From NCBI RefSeq assembly GCF_030403505.1, contig NZ_JAUEMJ010000004.1, positions 62,001-126,000 on the forward strand: a stretch of DNA of 64,000 nucleotides, in the 5' to 3' direction. This stretch comes from Glycomyces tritici (GTDB taxonomy: Bacteria > Actinomycetota > Actinomycetes > Mycobacteriales > Micromonosporaceae). The position numbers and the translations under genes are program-made. Below, one piece after another: positions 51,889 to 59,906 of the stretch; positions within the stretch are counted from its first letter, which is position 1; every line of letters begins with the position of its first letter. The notes beneath the pieces were generated by a model. It had not been told where the DNA came from and ran no database searches. It saw only the letters and a program-made list of their open reading frames with translations.

Positions 51889-53625
51889 CTAGGAGATCAC
51901 TGTGACCCGTCCGAGCTCGGGCGCCTGGAGCGGCGCCGCGGCGGTGCCGAACTCCGCGAGGTAGTCCTCGAACGCGTCCACATCGAGTTCGCCGAAGAGG
52001 CGGTTGGTGCCGTCCTTGAACGCGGTGAACGAGTCGCCGCCGTCGGCGAGGAACGAGTTCATCGTGACCCGGTAGGTCTGGTCCATGGCGATCGGCTCGC
52101 CGTTGAGCATGAGCGAGTCGGCCACGATCTGGTCCGTGCCCGTCTTGGTCTTGTCCCATGTGTACGTGAAGCCCTCGGAGACCTGGAGCTGCAGGGTCGT
52201 CGAGCGGGCCGCGCTCGGCAGCTGCTGCTGGAGCCCGGCCAGGATCTGCGCGCCGGTCAGGTCGAGCGTGACCACGTAGTTCGCGAACGGCTGGACCTCG
52301 AAGACCTCCTTGTACGTGACCTCGCCGGGGGTGCCGGCGCCGTACACGAGGTCCTGGCGCACCCCGCCGGGGTTCATGAGGGCCAGCTCGGCTCCGCCGG
52401 TGTCGGCGCTCGCGGTGTTCCACAGCTGCGCGTCGGCGATGAGGCTCCCGAGGGGGAACTCGACGGCGCGGTTGCCGTTCGGCGCGCGCTTGATGTCCTC
52501 GGCGATGAGGCAGACCAGGCGGTTGGCGACCTCGTCGTAGCCCTCGCCCGTGTAGGAGGCGATGATGTCCTGCTGCTCGCCGTTCGGCTCCACGTCGCGG
52601 GTGACGATCGTGTTCGAACCGGTCACCGACGAGCGCACGATGTCCTTGGTGCGCTTGTCATACGTCGCGTCGATCTGCGTGAACACGCGGCCGTACGAGG
52701 ACGCGGAGGTGACCATGCGCGGGTTCCCGGCCGGGTCGGGCACCGAGCACACGTACTCGTTGTGGGTGTGGCCGGTGACCAGGACGTCAACGAGCGGGGT
52801 CATGTTCTCGGCGATGTCCACGATCGGGCCGGACATGCCGACCGCCGTGCCGTCCAGCGACTCGCACTCGTGGCCGGTGTCCTCGGCGACCGGGACGCCG
52901 CCCTCGTGCATGAGCACCACGATCGCGTTGACGCCCTTGCGCTTGAGCTCCTTGGCGTACTTGTTGGCCGTCTCCACCTCGTCGGTGAACTCCAGGCCCG
53001 CGATGCCGGACTGGGAGACGATGTCGCCCGTGCCCTCCAGGGTCATGCCGATGAAGCCGACCTTGATGCCGCGGCCGAAGTCCTTGACCCAGTACGGGTC
53101 CAGGACGGGCTTGCCGGTGGCCTCGTCGACGACGTTCGCGCCGAGGTATGGGAAGTCCGCGCCCTCGAAGTCCCCGTCGCCTTCGATGATGCGGTTGAGC
53201 TCGTCGAACCCGGCGTCGAACTCGTGGTTGCCGACCGAGGAGACCTCGACGCCCATGGCGTTCAGGGACTCGATCGTCGGCTCGTCGTCGTACACGGCGG
53301 AGAGGAAGGGGCTGGCGCCGATGAGGTCGCCGGCGGCCACGGTCGTGGAGTAGCGCTCGCCTTCGCGGGCCTTTTCGAGGTGGGTCGCCAGGTACTCGGC
53401 GCCGCCCACGGGCGTGTTCACGCCGTCGATCGGCCACGTGTTGGAGGCGCTGGCCTCGATGTAGCCGTGGAAGTCGTTGAGGGCCAGCAGCTGCAGGTCC
53501 ACCTCGCGGTTGGGGTGGTGCTGGCCGGCGTTGGCCGACCACGCGCCGACGGCGAGCGTGGTCGCGGCGAGCGCCGCGGCGCCGACGACGGCCACGGCGC
53601 GGCGCTTCCTTCTGATGGTGAACAT
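51889..53625 (-). CDS. Secreted 5'-nucleotidase/2',3'-cyclic phosphodiesterase (UshA type)
   Basis: This is a 578-residue exported metallophosphoesterase. The signal peptide carries RRKRR and ends near ANA. The calcineurin-like N-terminal domain has LNDFHGYI, AAGDLIG, GNHEFD and VTGHTHNEY. The C-terminal nucleotide-binding domain has MNPGGVRQDL, EVQPFANYVVTL and LADGGDSF. There is no LPXTG or membrane tail, so it is released. It feeds phosphate and nucleoside scavenging. The ATG has AACGGAG upstream. Confidence 0.93.
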   Translation of the reverse strand: MFTIRRKRRAVAVVGAAALAATTLAVGAWSANAGQHHPNREVDLQLLALNDFHGYIEASASNTWPIDGVNTPVGGAEYLATHLEKAREGERYSTTVAAGDLIGASPFLSAVYDDEPTIESLNAMGVEVSSVGNHEFDAGFDELNRIIEGDGDFEGADFPYLGANVVDEATGKPVLDPYWVKDFGRGIKVGFIGMTLEGTGDIVSQSGIAGLEFTDEVETANKYAKELKRKGVNAIVVLMHEGGVPVAEDTGHECESLDGTAVGMSGPIVDIAENMTPLVDVLVTGHTHNEYVCSVPDPAGNPRMVTSASSYGRVFTQIDATYDKRTKDIVRSSVTGSNTIVTRDVEPNGEQQDIIASYTGEGYDEVANRLVCLIAEDIKRAPNGNRAVEFPLGSLIADAQLWNTASADTGGAELALMNPGGVRQDLVYGAGTPGEVTYKEVFEVQPFANYVVTLDLTGAQILAGLQQQLPSAARSTTLQLQVSEGFTYTWDKTKTGTDQIVADSLMLNGEPIAMDQTYRVTMNSFLADGGDSFTAFKDGTNRLFGELDVDAFEDYLAEFGTAAAPLQAPELGRVTVIS

Positions 53626-53800
53626 GGCACTCCGTTGGAGGTCGATGGGATGGCGGGCCGGGGCTGCCCCCAGTCAGATCCAATCATGGGACGATTGCAC
53701 CCGAGTCAACGCAGCATAACGCCTTCACAACGCCCCGATAACAGTAAAGACGGCCTATCCCGTAGCACAATGCGACGGTTAGCGCACCCTCACTCTCGCG

Positions 53801-53815
53801 ATACGAGACTCGTAT
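53801..53815. promoter_or_regulatory. 15-bp palindrome between nucleotidase and acyl-CoA dehydrogenase
   Basis: ATACGAG-A-CTCGTAT is a perfect inverted repeat, flanked by CGCG on both sides, in the 387-bp intergenic region 53626-54012. Its form resembles a TetR-type operator, common before acyl-CoA dehydrogenase genes. The rest of the gap is relatively AT-rich and holds no convincing gene. Confidence 0.45.
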
Positions 53816-54012
53816 TCGCGCACGTGATCCCTTGCAGCACAGCGACTTGTTACTGACCCGTCACAACTGCGTGTCCACATTGTCGACCCTTGCCCCATGC
53901 GAAACCGGTTGCTACAGTCACTGCGAATACAACTCGCATATACAGCTCGTCACCGGTGGGGACTGCTGCGGAGCGGTCATAGGCGAGCAAGACGCCCACA
54001 GGGGGTTACCCG

Positions 54013-55209
54013 TTGACGACCGGCTACTTCACCAATGAACAGCACGACGCCCTCAGAGCCGAGGTCCGGGCCTTCGCCGAACGCGAAGTGCGCCCGCGCG
54101 TCCCCGAGATGGAGACCCAGAAGACCGTCCACCACGAGCTCTCCCGCCTCATCGCCGCCCAAGGCTGGCTCGGAGTCACCATCCCCGTCGACTACGGCGG
54201 GATGGGCATGGGGCACTTGGCGAAGACCATCATCATCGAAGAACTGGCCCGAGTCTCCGGTGCCATGGGCGCGATGGTGCAGGCCTCCCAGCTCGGGGTC
54301 GCCAAGATCCTCCATTACGGCTCGGACGAGCAGAAGAAGACCTGGCTGCCCAAGGTCGCCTACGGCGACTGCCTCCCCACGATCGCCGTCACCGAATCCG
54401 CCTCCGGCGGCCACGTGCTCGGCATGCGCGCCAGGGCCGTCCGCGACGGCGACGACTACATCCTCAACGGCCACAAGGTCTTCGTCGGCAACAGCCATGT
54501 CGGCGACCTCCACGGCGTGGTCGTGCGCACCGGCTTGGGCCCCAAGGGGCTCACGGCGTTCCTCGTCGAGTCCGACCGGCCCGGGTTCGCACTGGCCCCG
54601 CAGCAGTCCACGATGGGCCTGCACGGGTTCAGCTTCGGGGAGCTCCTGTTCGAGAACTGCCGCGTGCCCGCCACGAACCGGCTCGGCGAAGAGGGCCAAG
54701 GCCTCTCGGTCGCCTACTCCTCGTCGATCCTGTACGGGCGCTCCAACCTGACGGCGGTGTCGCTCGGCATCCACCAGGCGATCCTCGACGAGACCGTCGC
54801 CTACGCGTCCCAACGGGAGCTGTACGGGAAGCCCCTCGCCGAGCTCGACAACATCAAGCAGAAGATCGGACAGATCACCTCACGGCTCATGACGGCCAGG
54901 ATCACCGCCTACCACGCGGTGCACCTGCTCGACCAGGGCATGCCCTGCGACATCGAGCTGATGAACGCCAAGCTCGTCAACGTGGAGTCCGCACTGGACT
55001 CGGCGCGCGAGGCGATGGAGATCCATGCCGCGATCGGCCTCACCACCGAGCGGCCGATCGAGCGGTTCCTGCGGGACGCGTACCACATCTTCGCCCCCGC
55101 AGGCACCTCCGACGTGCAGCGCCTGCGCCTCGCCGAGGCGGCGATGGGACGGACCAAGGGCCAGTGGTCCGAGCGCATCGTCAACGGCGAGGCGGTCGCA
55201 GTGCACTAG
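54013..55209 (+). CDS. Acyl-CoA dehydrogenase family protein
   Basis: This is a 398-residue flavoprotein of the acyl-CoA dehydrogenase fold. The FAD-binding segments are visible (IAVTESASGGHVLGM, and IHAAIGLTTERPIERFLRDAYHIF). The catalytic Glu that normally sits in the YEGTSEIQR loop is replaced: the sequence there is FAPAGTSDVQR. The alternative Glu position in helix G also reads Gly (YGRSNLTAVSLG). It may act on unusual substrates or lack classical dehydrogenation. The start is TTG at 54013 after AGGGGG. A strong terminator follows. Confidence 0.88.
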   Translation: MTTGYFTNEQHDALRAEVRAFAEREVRPRVPEMETQKTVHHELSRLIAAQGWLGVTIPVDYGGMGMGHLAKTIIIEELARVSGAMGAMVQASQLGVAKILHYGSDEQKKTWLPKVAYGDCLPTIAVTESASGGHVLGMRARAVRDGDDYILNGHKVFVGNSHVGDLHGVVVRTGLGPKGLTAFLVESDRPGFALAPQQSTMGLHGFSFGELLFENCRVPATNRLGEEGQGLSVAYSSSILYGRSNLTAVSLGIHQAILDETVAYASQRELYGKPLAELDNIKQKIGQITSRLMTARITAYHAVHLLDQGMPCDIELMNAKLVNVESALDSAREAMEIHAAIGLTTERPIERFLRDAYHIFAPAGTSDVQRLRLAEAAMGRTKGQWSERIVNGEAVAVH

Positions 55210-55252
55210 AGCGCGAGATCCGGAGGATCGGCCGGAAGCTCGGGCATGCAGC

Positions 55253-55284
55253 AATGGGGAGGCGGCGTCGGCCGCCTCCCCATT
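55253..55284. terminator. Bidirectional terminator
   Basis: A perfect 14-bp stem AATGGGGAGGCGGC/GCCGCCTCCCCATT has a GTCG loop between the acyl-CoA dehydrogenase gene and the end of the conservon. Confidence 0.88.
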
Positions 55285-55287
55285 CGT

Positions 55288-55881
55288 TCACCCCTGCAGA
55301 GAATTGCCGGACTGGATCCCGGCGTTGCGCTCCCGGATCCGGTCCATCACCTTGGCGGCCATGCCCTTGATGATCTCCAGGCCCGGGCGGCCCCAGTCGT
55401 GGGTCTCCGTGTCGACCACGCACACCGTACCCAGCGTGTTCCCCTCGTCGTCGATCAGCGGCGCCCCCAGATAGGAGCGGATGCCGATCTTGTCGACCAC
55501 CGGGTTCCCCGCGAACCGGGGGTAGTCGCAGACGTCCCCCAGGACGAGGGCCTTGCCGCGCACCACCACATGCGGGCAGTAACCGTGGTCGCGGTCCATC
55601 TCGCGGCCGACCTCGGGGGCCTCGGAGGCCCCCGCGATCGCCTGGCTGGCCGCATCCGGGGTCGGGGCCGCGAGGCCCGCGAAGTACTGGTGCTCCTCGT
55701 CGATGAAGTTCACCATCGCGTAAGGCGCACCGGTGAGCTCGGTCAGCTCGTGGGCGAGCTCATCGAACTCGGGGTCGGGCAGATTGCCGATCCCCAGGTC
55801 GCGCAGGCGCTTGGCCCGCTCGGTGGCTCCCGGGTCATCGGGCGTGATCGTGAGTCGGAACTCGCTCTCGGGCATGGACAT
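55288..55881 (-). CDS. GAF-domain protein, fifth gene of the conservon
   Basis: This is a 197-residue soluble protein with one GAF domain (MVNFIDEEHQYFAGLAAP, HGYCPHVVVRGKALVLGDV, SYLGAPLIDDEGNTLGTVCVVD). The Cys-Pro-His segment resembles redox- or ligand-sensing GAF domains. I chose ATG 55881 because AAGGAG lies 6 nt upstream; the GTG at 55896 is alternative. It starts 11 bp after cvnD on the same strand, so it belongs to the conservon transcript and may supply a sensory input. Confidence 0.85.
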   Translation of the reverse strand: MSMPESEFRLTITPDDPGATERAKRLRDLGIGNLPDPEFDELAHELTELTGAPYAMVNFIDEEHQYFAGLAAPTPDAASQAIAGASEAPEVGREMDRDHGYCPHVVVRGKALVLGDVCDYPRFAGNPVVDKIGIRSYLGAPLIDDEGNTLGTVCVVDTETHDWGRPGLEIIKGMAAKVMDRIRERNAGIQSGNSLQG

Positions 55882-55892
55882 GCTGGGCTCCT

Positions 55893-56495
55893 TCACCGGA
55901 CGCTGGAAGCAGCGGCCGACATCAGGTGCTTGGTCAACGTGACCAGCACCAAGGTCGCGGAACGTGGATCGCGTGCGTCGCAGCAGACGATCGGGATATT
56001 CGGTTTGAGGTCCAATGCGGCCCTGACCTCTTCCGGCTCGTAGTGGAAGCCGGATTCGAACTCGTTGACCGCCACGATGAACGACGTGCCCCGCCGCTCG
56101 AAGAAGTCGAGCGCCGGGAAGCAGTCCTCCAAGCGCCGCGTGTCCGCCAGCACCACCGCGCCGAAGGCCCCGTCCGAAAGCTCATTCCACATGAACCAGA
56201 ACCGGTCCTGACCGGGCGTGCCGAACAGGTACAGGATGTGCTGCCGGTCGAGGGTGATACGGCCGAAGTCCAACGCCACGGTCGTCGTCACCTTGTCTCC
56301 GACGCCGGTGAGGTCGTCCGTGCCGATCGAGGCCATCGTGATGGTCTCCTCGGTGCTCAGCGGCTCGATCTCCGAGACCGCCCCGACGAAGGTGGTCTTG
56401 CCGACGCCGAACCCCCCGGCGACGAGCAGCTTGATGGCAGTGGGCAGTGCTGGTTGTTGTGCTGGCGAGCGGTCAAAGTCGCCGTTGTAGGCCAT
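55893..56495 (-). CDS. cvnD: Conservon Ras-like GTPase CvnD
   Basis: This is a 200-residue small GTPase of the MglA/CvnD type. The P-loop is GGFGVGKTT, the switch II region is LFGTPGQDRFWFMW, and the specificity loop VAVNEF has Asn and Glu in place of NKxD. It is activated in a conservon by CvnB-type roadblock proteins. The gene overlaps cvnC by 23 nt. Confidence 0.93.
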   Translation of the reverse strand: MAYNGDFDRSPAQQPALPTAIKLLVAGGFGVGKTTFVGAVSEIEPLSTEETITMASIGTDDLTGVGDKVTTTVALDFGRITLDRQHILYLFGTPGQDRFWFMWNELSDGAFGAVVLADTRRLEDCFPALDFFERRGTSFIVAVNEFESGFHYEPEEVRAALDLKPNIPIVCCDARDPRSATLVLVTLTKHLMSAAASSVR

Positions 56496-56844
56496 TGAGG
56501 AGTGCCTCCAATACGGTTTGGTCAGTGGGGTCGACGGCCGGGTCCGGAGCGTGGGTGACGATCGCTCCGCAGTCGACGAGATCGGAGAGCAACACCTTGA
56601 TGACCATCGCCGGCAGGCGCATGTGCGCCGAGACCTCGGCGACCGAGATCGGCTCCCGGCACAGGAGCAGGGTCTCGGCGTGCTCGGCCTCCAACTGCGC
56701 CGGCCGCATCTGCCCGGTCGACCGGACCAGCGACAGCAGGTCCATCTTCTTCGTCGGCACGGTGCGGCCGTTCGACACGGTGTAGGGCCGCACCAGCGGC
56801 CCCGCATCGTCGTCGAGCAGCGGCTGATGCTCGAAGTCGGCCAT
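56473..56844 (-). CDS. cvnC: Conservon protein CvnC (DUF742)
   Basis: This is a 123-residue winged-helix-like DUF742 protein. The conserved core is LVRPYTVSNGRT, followed by HAETLLLCREPISVAEVSAHMRLPAMVIKVLLSDL. It is a standard conservon member, possibly a regulator. The ATG overlaps the cvnB stop by one base (TGATG). Confidence 0.93.
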   Translation of the reverse strand: MADFEHQPLLDDDAGPLVRPYTVSNGRTVPTKKMDLLSLVRSTGQMRPAQLEAEHAETLLLCREPISVAEVSAHMRLPAMVIKVLLSDLVDCGAIVTHAPDPAVDPTDQTVLEALLNGLQRRL

Positions 56845-57275
56845 CAGCCGACCATTTCACCGCTGGCGGCCGCGGCCCTGCGCACGGGCGTCTCCAGATA
56901 CGGGCGCACACTCTTGACCAGAATGGACATCTCGTAGCCGAGGACTCCCGCGTCCGCCTCGCGTCCCGCCGCCACGGCCAGGACGGCGCCCTGGCCCGCG
57001 GTCGACACGAACAGCAGCGTGTCGTCGAGCTCCGCCACCACCTGGCGAACGCCCGCCGACGAACCGAACTGCACGCCCGCGCTCCGCGCCAGCGAGAACA
57101 TGCCCGACGCGATCGCCGAGAGCTGGTCGGCCTGGTCGACGCCCATGCCGTGGAACGCCTTCTTGATACCGTCCGAGGACAGCAGGAGTGCGCTTCGCGT
57201 GTGCGGAACCTTCCTCACCAGCCCGGCCAACAGCCAGCTGAGATCTGAAGGCGCGCCTGCCTCATCGCCTGCCAT
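56844..57275 (-). CDS. cvnB: Conservon roadblock/LC7 protein CvnB
   Basis: This is a 143-residue roadblock/LC7 domain protein. The motif LLSSDGIKKAFHGM, then DQADQLSAIASGMFSLARSAG, is typical. It probably acts as GTPase-activating or binding partner of CvnD and links it to the sensor kinase. It overlaps cvnA (TAATG) and cvnC. Confidence 0.94.
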   Translation of the reverse strand: MAGDEAGAPSDLSWLLAGLVRKVPHTRSALLLSSDGIKKAFHGMGVDQADQLSAIASGMFSLARSAGVQFGSSAGVRQVVAELDDTLLFVSTAGQGAVLAVAAGREADAGVLGYEMSILVKSVRPYLETPVRRAAAASGEMVG

Positions 57276-59059
57276 TACAACTCCTCATTCCTGTACGGAG
57301 AAACGGAACCATCGGATGCGGGGATCTGCGGATCGAAGTCCGCGCGCTGTCGGCCCTGCTGGAACGCCTTCATCAGACCCGGGTCGTGGCCGGCCTCCGA
57401 ACCTCGGGCCCCGTGCTGCGGCGCATCGCGCAACTGCGGCGCCAGGTGCGTCTGCTTCGCGCGTTTCGGAAGCTCCGGACGAGTGCCCGAACCGAAGCCG
57501 TGCCCGCCCGGGTGATCGGGATCCACCTCGGGGATCTCGGCCGTCACCGGCAGGGCACCGGTGTCGACCCTCGTGGCTGCAGTGCTGTGGCCGTTGACCG
57601 GTCCGTCCATGCGAGCTTGAGGCACGGAACCACCGTAGTGTCGGGTACCCGCGGTAGGCAAGGGGCGCAGCTGCACCGAGGGAAGGTGCGGCGACGGCGC
57701 CGCCGCCCCCGGCTGGCGCACCGGCATCGCCTGCACCGGCGGCGCAGGCAGCTCCCGCGGCGCGGGGGCCTTGGGCGTGTCGTCGCCCAGCAGCACCTCG
57801 GGAATCACCAGGATCGCCTGCGTGCCGCCGAAGATGTTGGACTGCAACTGCACCGTCAGCTCATGGCGGTGCGCCAGCGACGAGACCACGTACAGGCCGA
57901 TGCGGCCGTCCGCGAGCAGCTCGTCCAGATCCACCTGGTCCGGCGTCGCCAGCATCGTGTTGAACCGGTCCCGCTCGTGCGCCTCCATGCCCAGGCCGCG
58001 GTCCTCGACCTCGACGGCCAGGCCCGTGCGCACCCGGGCGACCCGGATGAGCACCTGCGTGTTCGGCGCCGAGAACGTCGTCGCGTTCTCCACCAGCTCC
58101 GCCACCAGGTGGATGACGTCCGCGACCGCGTGGCCCTTGAGCGTGCCGTCGATGGGGCGCACCAGCTTCACTCGCGCGTACTGCTCCACCTCCGCGACGG
58201 CGCTGCGGAGCGCTTCGTAGACGTTGACCGGACGCGACCACTGCCGGTGCGAGGTCGCACCGCCCAGGACCGCCAGGTTCTCCGCGTGGCGGCGGATGCG
58301 CGTCGCCAAGTGGTCGACCGAGAACAGGCCCTTGAGGAGATCAGGGTCCTCCACCTGGTTCTCGAGCTCGTCGAGCTGCTCGATCTCCCGGTGCACCAGT
58401 GACTGCAGGCGCCGGGCCAGATTCACGAAGATGCCCACGCGCGAATGCACGCTCACCGCATCGATCGGACCCGAAGTCGTCGCAGGCTGCGGACTGCGGG
58501 CCGGCGCTTGCGGGGCGGGACGCCCGCTTCGCGCCGTGACCGCCTCGGCGGCCGCACGGAGTTGCCGGGCCTCCGCGGCCAGGAGCCGCAACGCCTCGCC
58601 GGTCGTGGCCGCACTGGCCGAGGCGTTGGGGAGCGGAACCGACCATCGCTGGTCGACGGGCAGCTCCCGCTGCAGGTCGTCGAGGACCTGCCAGACCTTG
58701 AAATGCGTCTCGACAGTGGCTCGACGGACCGCGACCACCTGACGGCCCAGGTCGGCGTCGACCTTGGAGGCGGCGCTGGCGGACAGGTAGGCCACGAGCG
58801 CGATGAGCACCGCGGCGAGGCCGAGCACCGCCGGAGCGGTCCATGAGGGACCGTCCGTTGGAGCCAGATTGAAGAAGACCACGACACCGGCACCGACCAG
58901 CACCGCGGATACGAGCGGCAGGAGTGCGATGCGCAGCAGACGGGCCTTGAGATCCCCCGACTCCCCGGGTCCCTCTGCGGCAATGGAACCGTAGGGATGA
59001 GGCGGCGGCGGACCGGTGGGCTGGAAAGTTTGAGTTGTGGACAGAGGTGTTTCGGGCAT
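57275..59059 (-). CDS. cvnA: Conservon sensor histidine kinase-like protein CvnA
   Basis: This is a 594-residue membrane sensor with two helices (about residues 45-95) and a C-terminal GHKL ATPase domain. The dimerisation segment FSVDHLATRIRRHAENLAVL precedes the N-box LVENATTFSAPN and the G1 box VEDRGLGM. A Pro/Ala-rich disordered tail of about 180 residues follows. The ATG at 59059 was chosen because GAGGA lies 5 nt upstream; longer starts at 59065 and 59071 exist. In Streptomyces such proteins signal through CvnB-D. Confidence 0.93.
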   Translation of the reverse strand: MPETPLSTTQTFQPTGPPPPHPYGSIAAEGPGESGDLKARLLRIALLPLVSAVLVGAGVVVFFNLAPTDGPSWTAPAVLGLAAVLIALVAYLSASAASKVDADLGRQVVAVRRATVETHFKVWQVLDDLQRELPVDQRWSVPLPNASASAATTGEALRLLAAEARQLRAAAEAVTARSGRPAPQAPARSPQPATTSGPIDAVSVHSRVGIFVNLARRLQSLVHREIEQLDELENQVEDPDLLKGLFSVDHLATRIRRHAENLAVLGGATSHRQWSRPVNVYEALRSAVAEVEQYARVKLVRPIDGTLKGHAVADVIHLVAELVENATTFSAPNTQVLIRVARVRTGLAVEVEDRGLGMEAHERDRFNTMLATPDQVDLDELLADGRIGLYVVSSLAHRHELTVQLQSNIFGGTQAILVIPEVLLGDDTPKAPAPRELPAPPVQAMPVRQPGAAAPSPHLPSVQLRPLPTAGTRHYGGSVPQARMDGPVNGHSTAATRVDTGALPVTAEIPEVDPDHPGGHGFGSGTRPELPKRAKQTHLAPQLRDAPQHGARGSEAGHDPGLMKAFQQGRQRADFDPQIPASDGSVSPYRNEEL

Positions 59060-59431
59060 CGCCATCCTCACGACACTGGCCTACGGCTTCCGCGATACCG
59101 GGGAAGTGACAAAGTCATTGCAGCACAATGGAAAGCCATGTCCCCACCGGCCGTTTCGACAAAATGGTATCGCGCTCGCCTCCCTGGATAGCACGGTGTC
59201 CCTGCGCAGTCAACCTGTCCATGCAGTCCGTACCGAGCCTGAAACTCCCGGTTCACAGAACCGATCCACCAGGTCATCGACGGTGCGAACACAGAGCGTG
59301 ACGTTATCCGGGGGCTGGGCGACCATCACCCGTTCGGACGGCGATGCCGGGAATGCGAGGAACGACACTCCGAGGGTCGGACGGCCCCACTCCGTCCGAT
59401 CCCGTTGGCCGACAAGTTCATCCCACCTCCG
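59060..59431. other. Intergenic region between cvnA and tRNA-Leu
   Basis: This 372-bp stretch has no gene I can support. A plus-strand open frame spans it, but it lacks a ribosome binding site and family resemblance. The cvnA promoter should lie in its first part. Confidence 0.5.
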
Positions 59432-59514
59432 TGCCCGAGACGGGATTTGAACCCGCAAGTCTCACGACGGCCGGTTTTAAGCCGACTGTGTCTACCAGAT
59501 TCCACCACTCGGGC
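59432..59514 (-). tRNA. tRNA-Leu (TAA)
   Basis: This class II tRNA of 83 nt folds by eye. The acceptor GCCCGAG pairs with CTCGGGC, the anticodon loop CTTAAAA gives TAA, a long variable arm of Leu type follows, and the T arm is GCGGGTTCAAATCCCGT. CCA is not encoded. TTA is the rarest Leu codon in such genomes except for its UUA reader bldA, so this is the bldA-type tRNA. Confidence 0.92.
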
Positions 59515-59906
59515 CCGTATGCTGCCACGCTAGCGGGAATCCGAGCGTGATGGACCCCCCAAGTTTCCCGTCCGGCGCGCTCACCTGAGGGAACACCGAA
59601 GTGTCGTGATTCCGACAGTTGGCGGTCCACTTCCCTTGCGGTACAAGCAACGGCGACAAGCGGCGTGTGCCTCCAGTGTCCCACTTCGACTTTCGGCGTG
59701 CTGTACACAAAGTTCAAGCGGCGGCGACAAAGAGGCAGTACGAAGCCCAGGTCGGATGTCGGCCCGCGGCCCGCATTCCGAGCCATCTCGGTCCACAATG
59801 GCCTGATATTCACCCCTTCGAGTGATGCCACCAAGACCATTACCTGTCATCATTAATCTATAACCGCCACAAGACTAATCGGATAACTCCCAAGGGGGTG
59901 AGCAGG
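59515..59906. other. Intergenic region before the DUF222/HNH gene
   Basis: These 392 bp contain no supported gene. The last 60 bp are AT-rich (around CATTAATCTATAACC) and probably hold the promoter of the HNH gene. Several short overlapping frames in 59581-59856 look like chance. Confidence 0.45.

Noticed and set aside
53832..54038. 68-codon Cys-rich frame upstream of the acyl-CoA dehydrogenase
   Set aside because: It has no ribosome binding site, overlaps the dehydrogenase start and lies in the likely promoter region; the Cys content alone is weak evidence.
59037..59450. 137-codon plus-strand frame between cvnA and tRNA-Leu
   Set aside because: It starts inside cvnA on the opposite strand, ends inside the tRNA gene, and shows no ribosome binding site or similarity.
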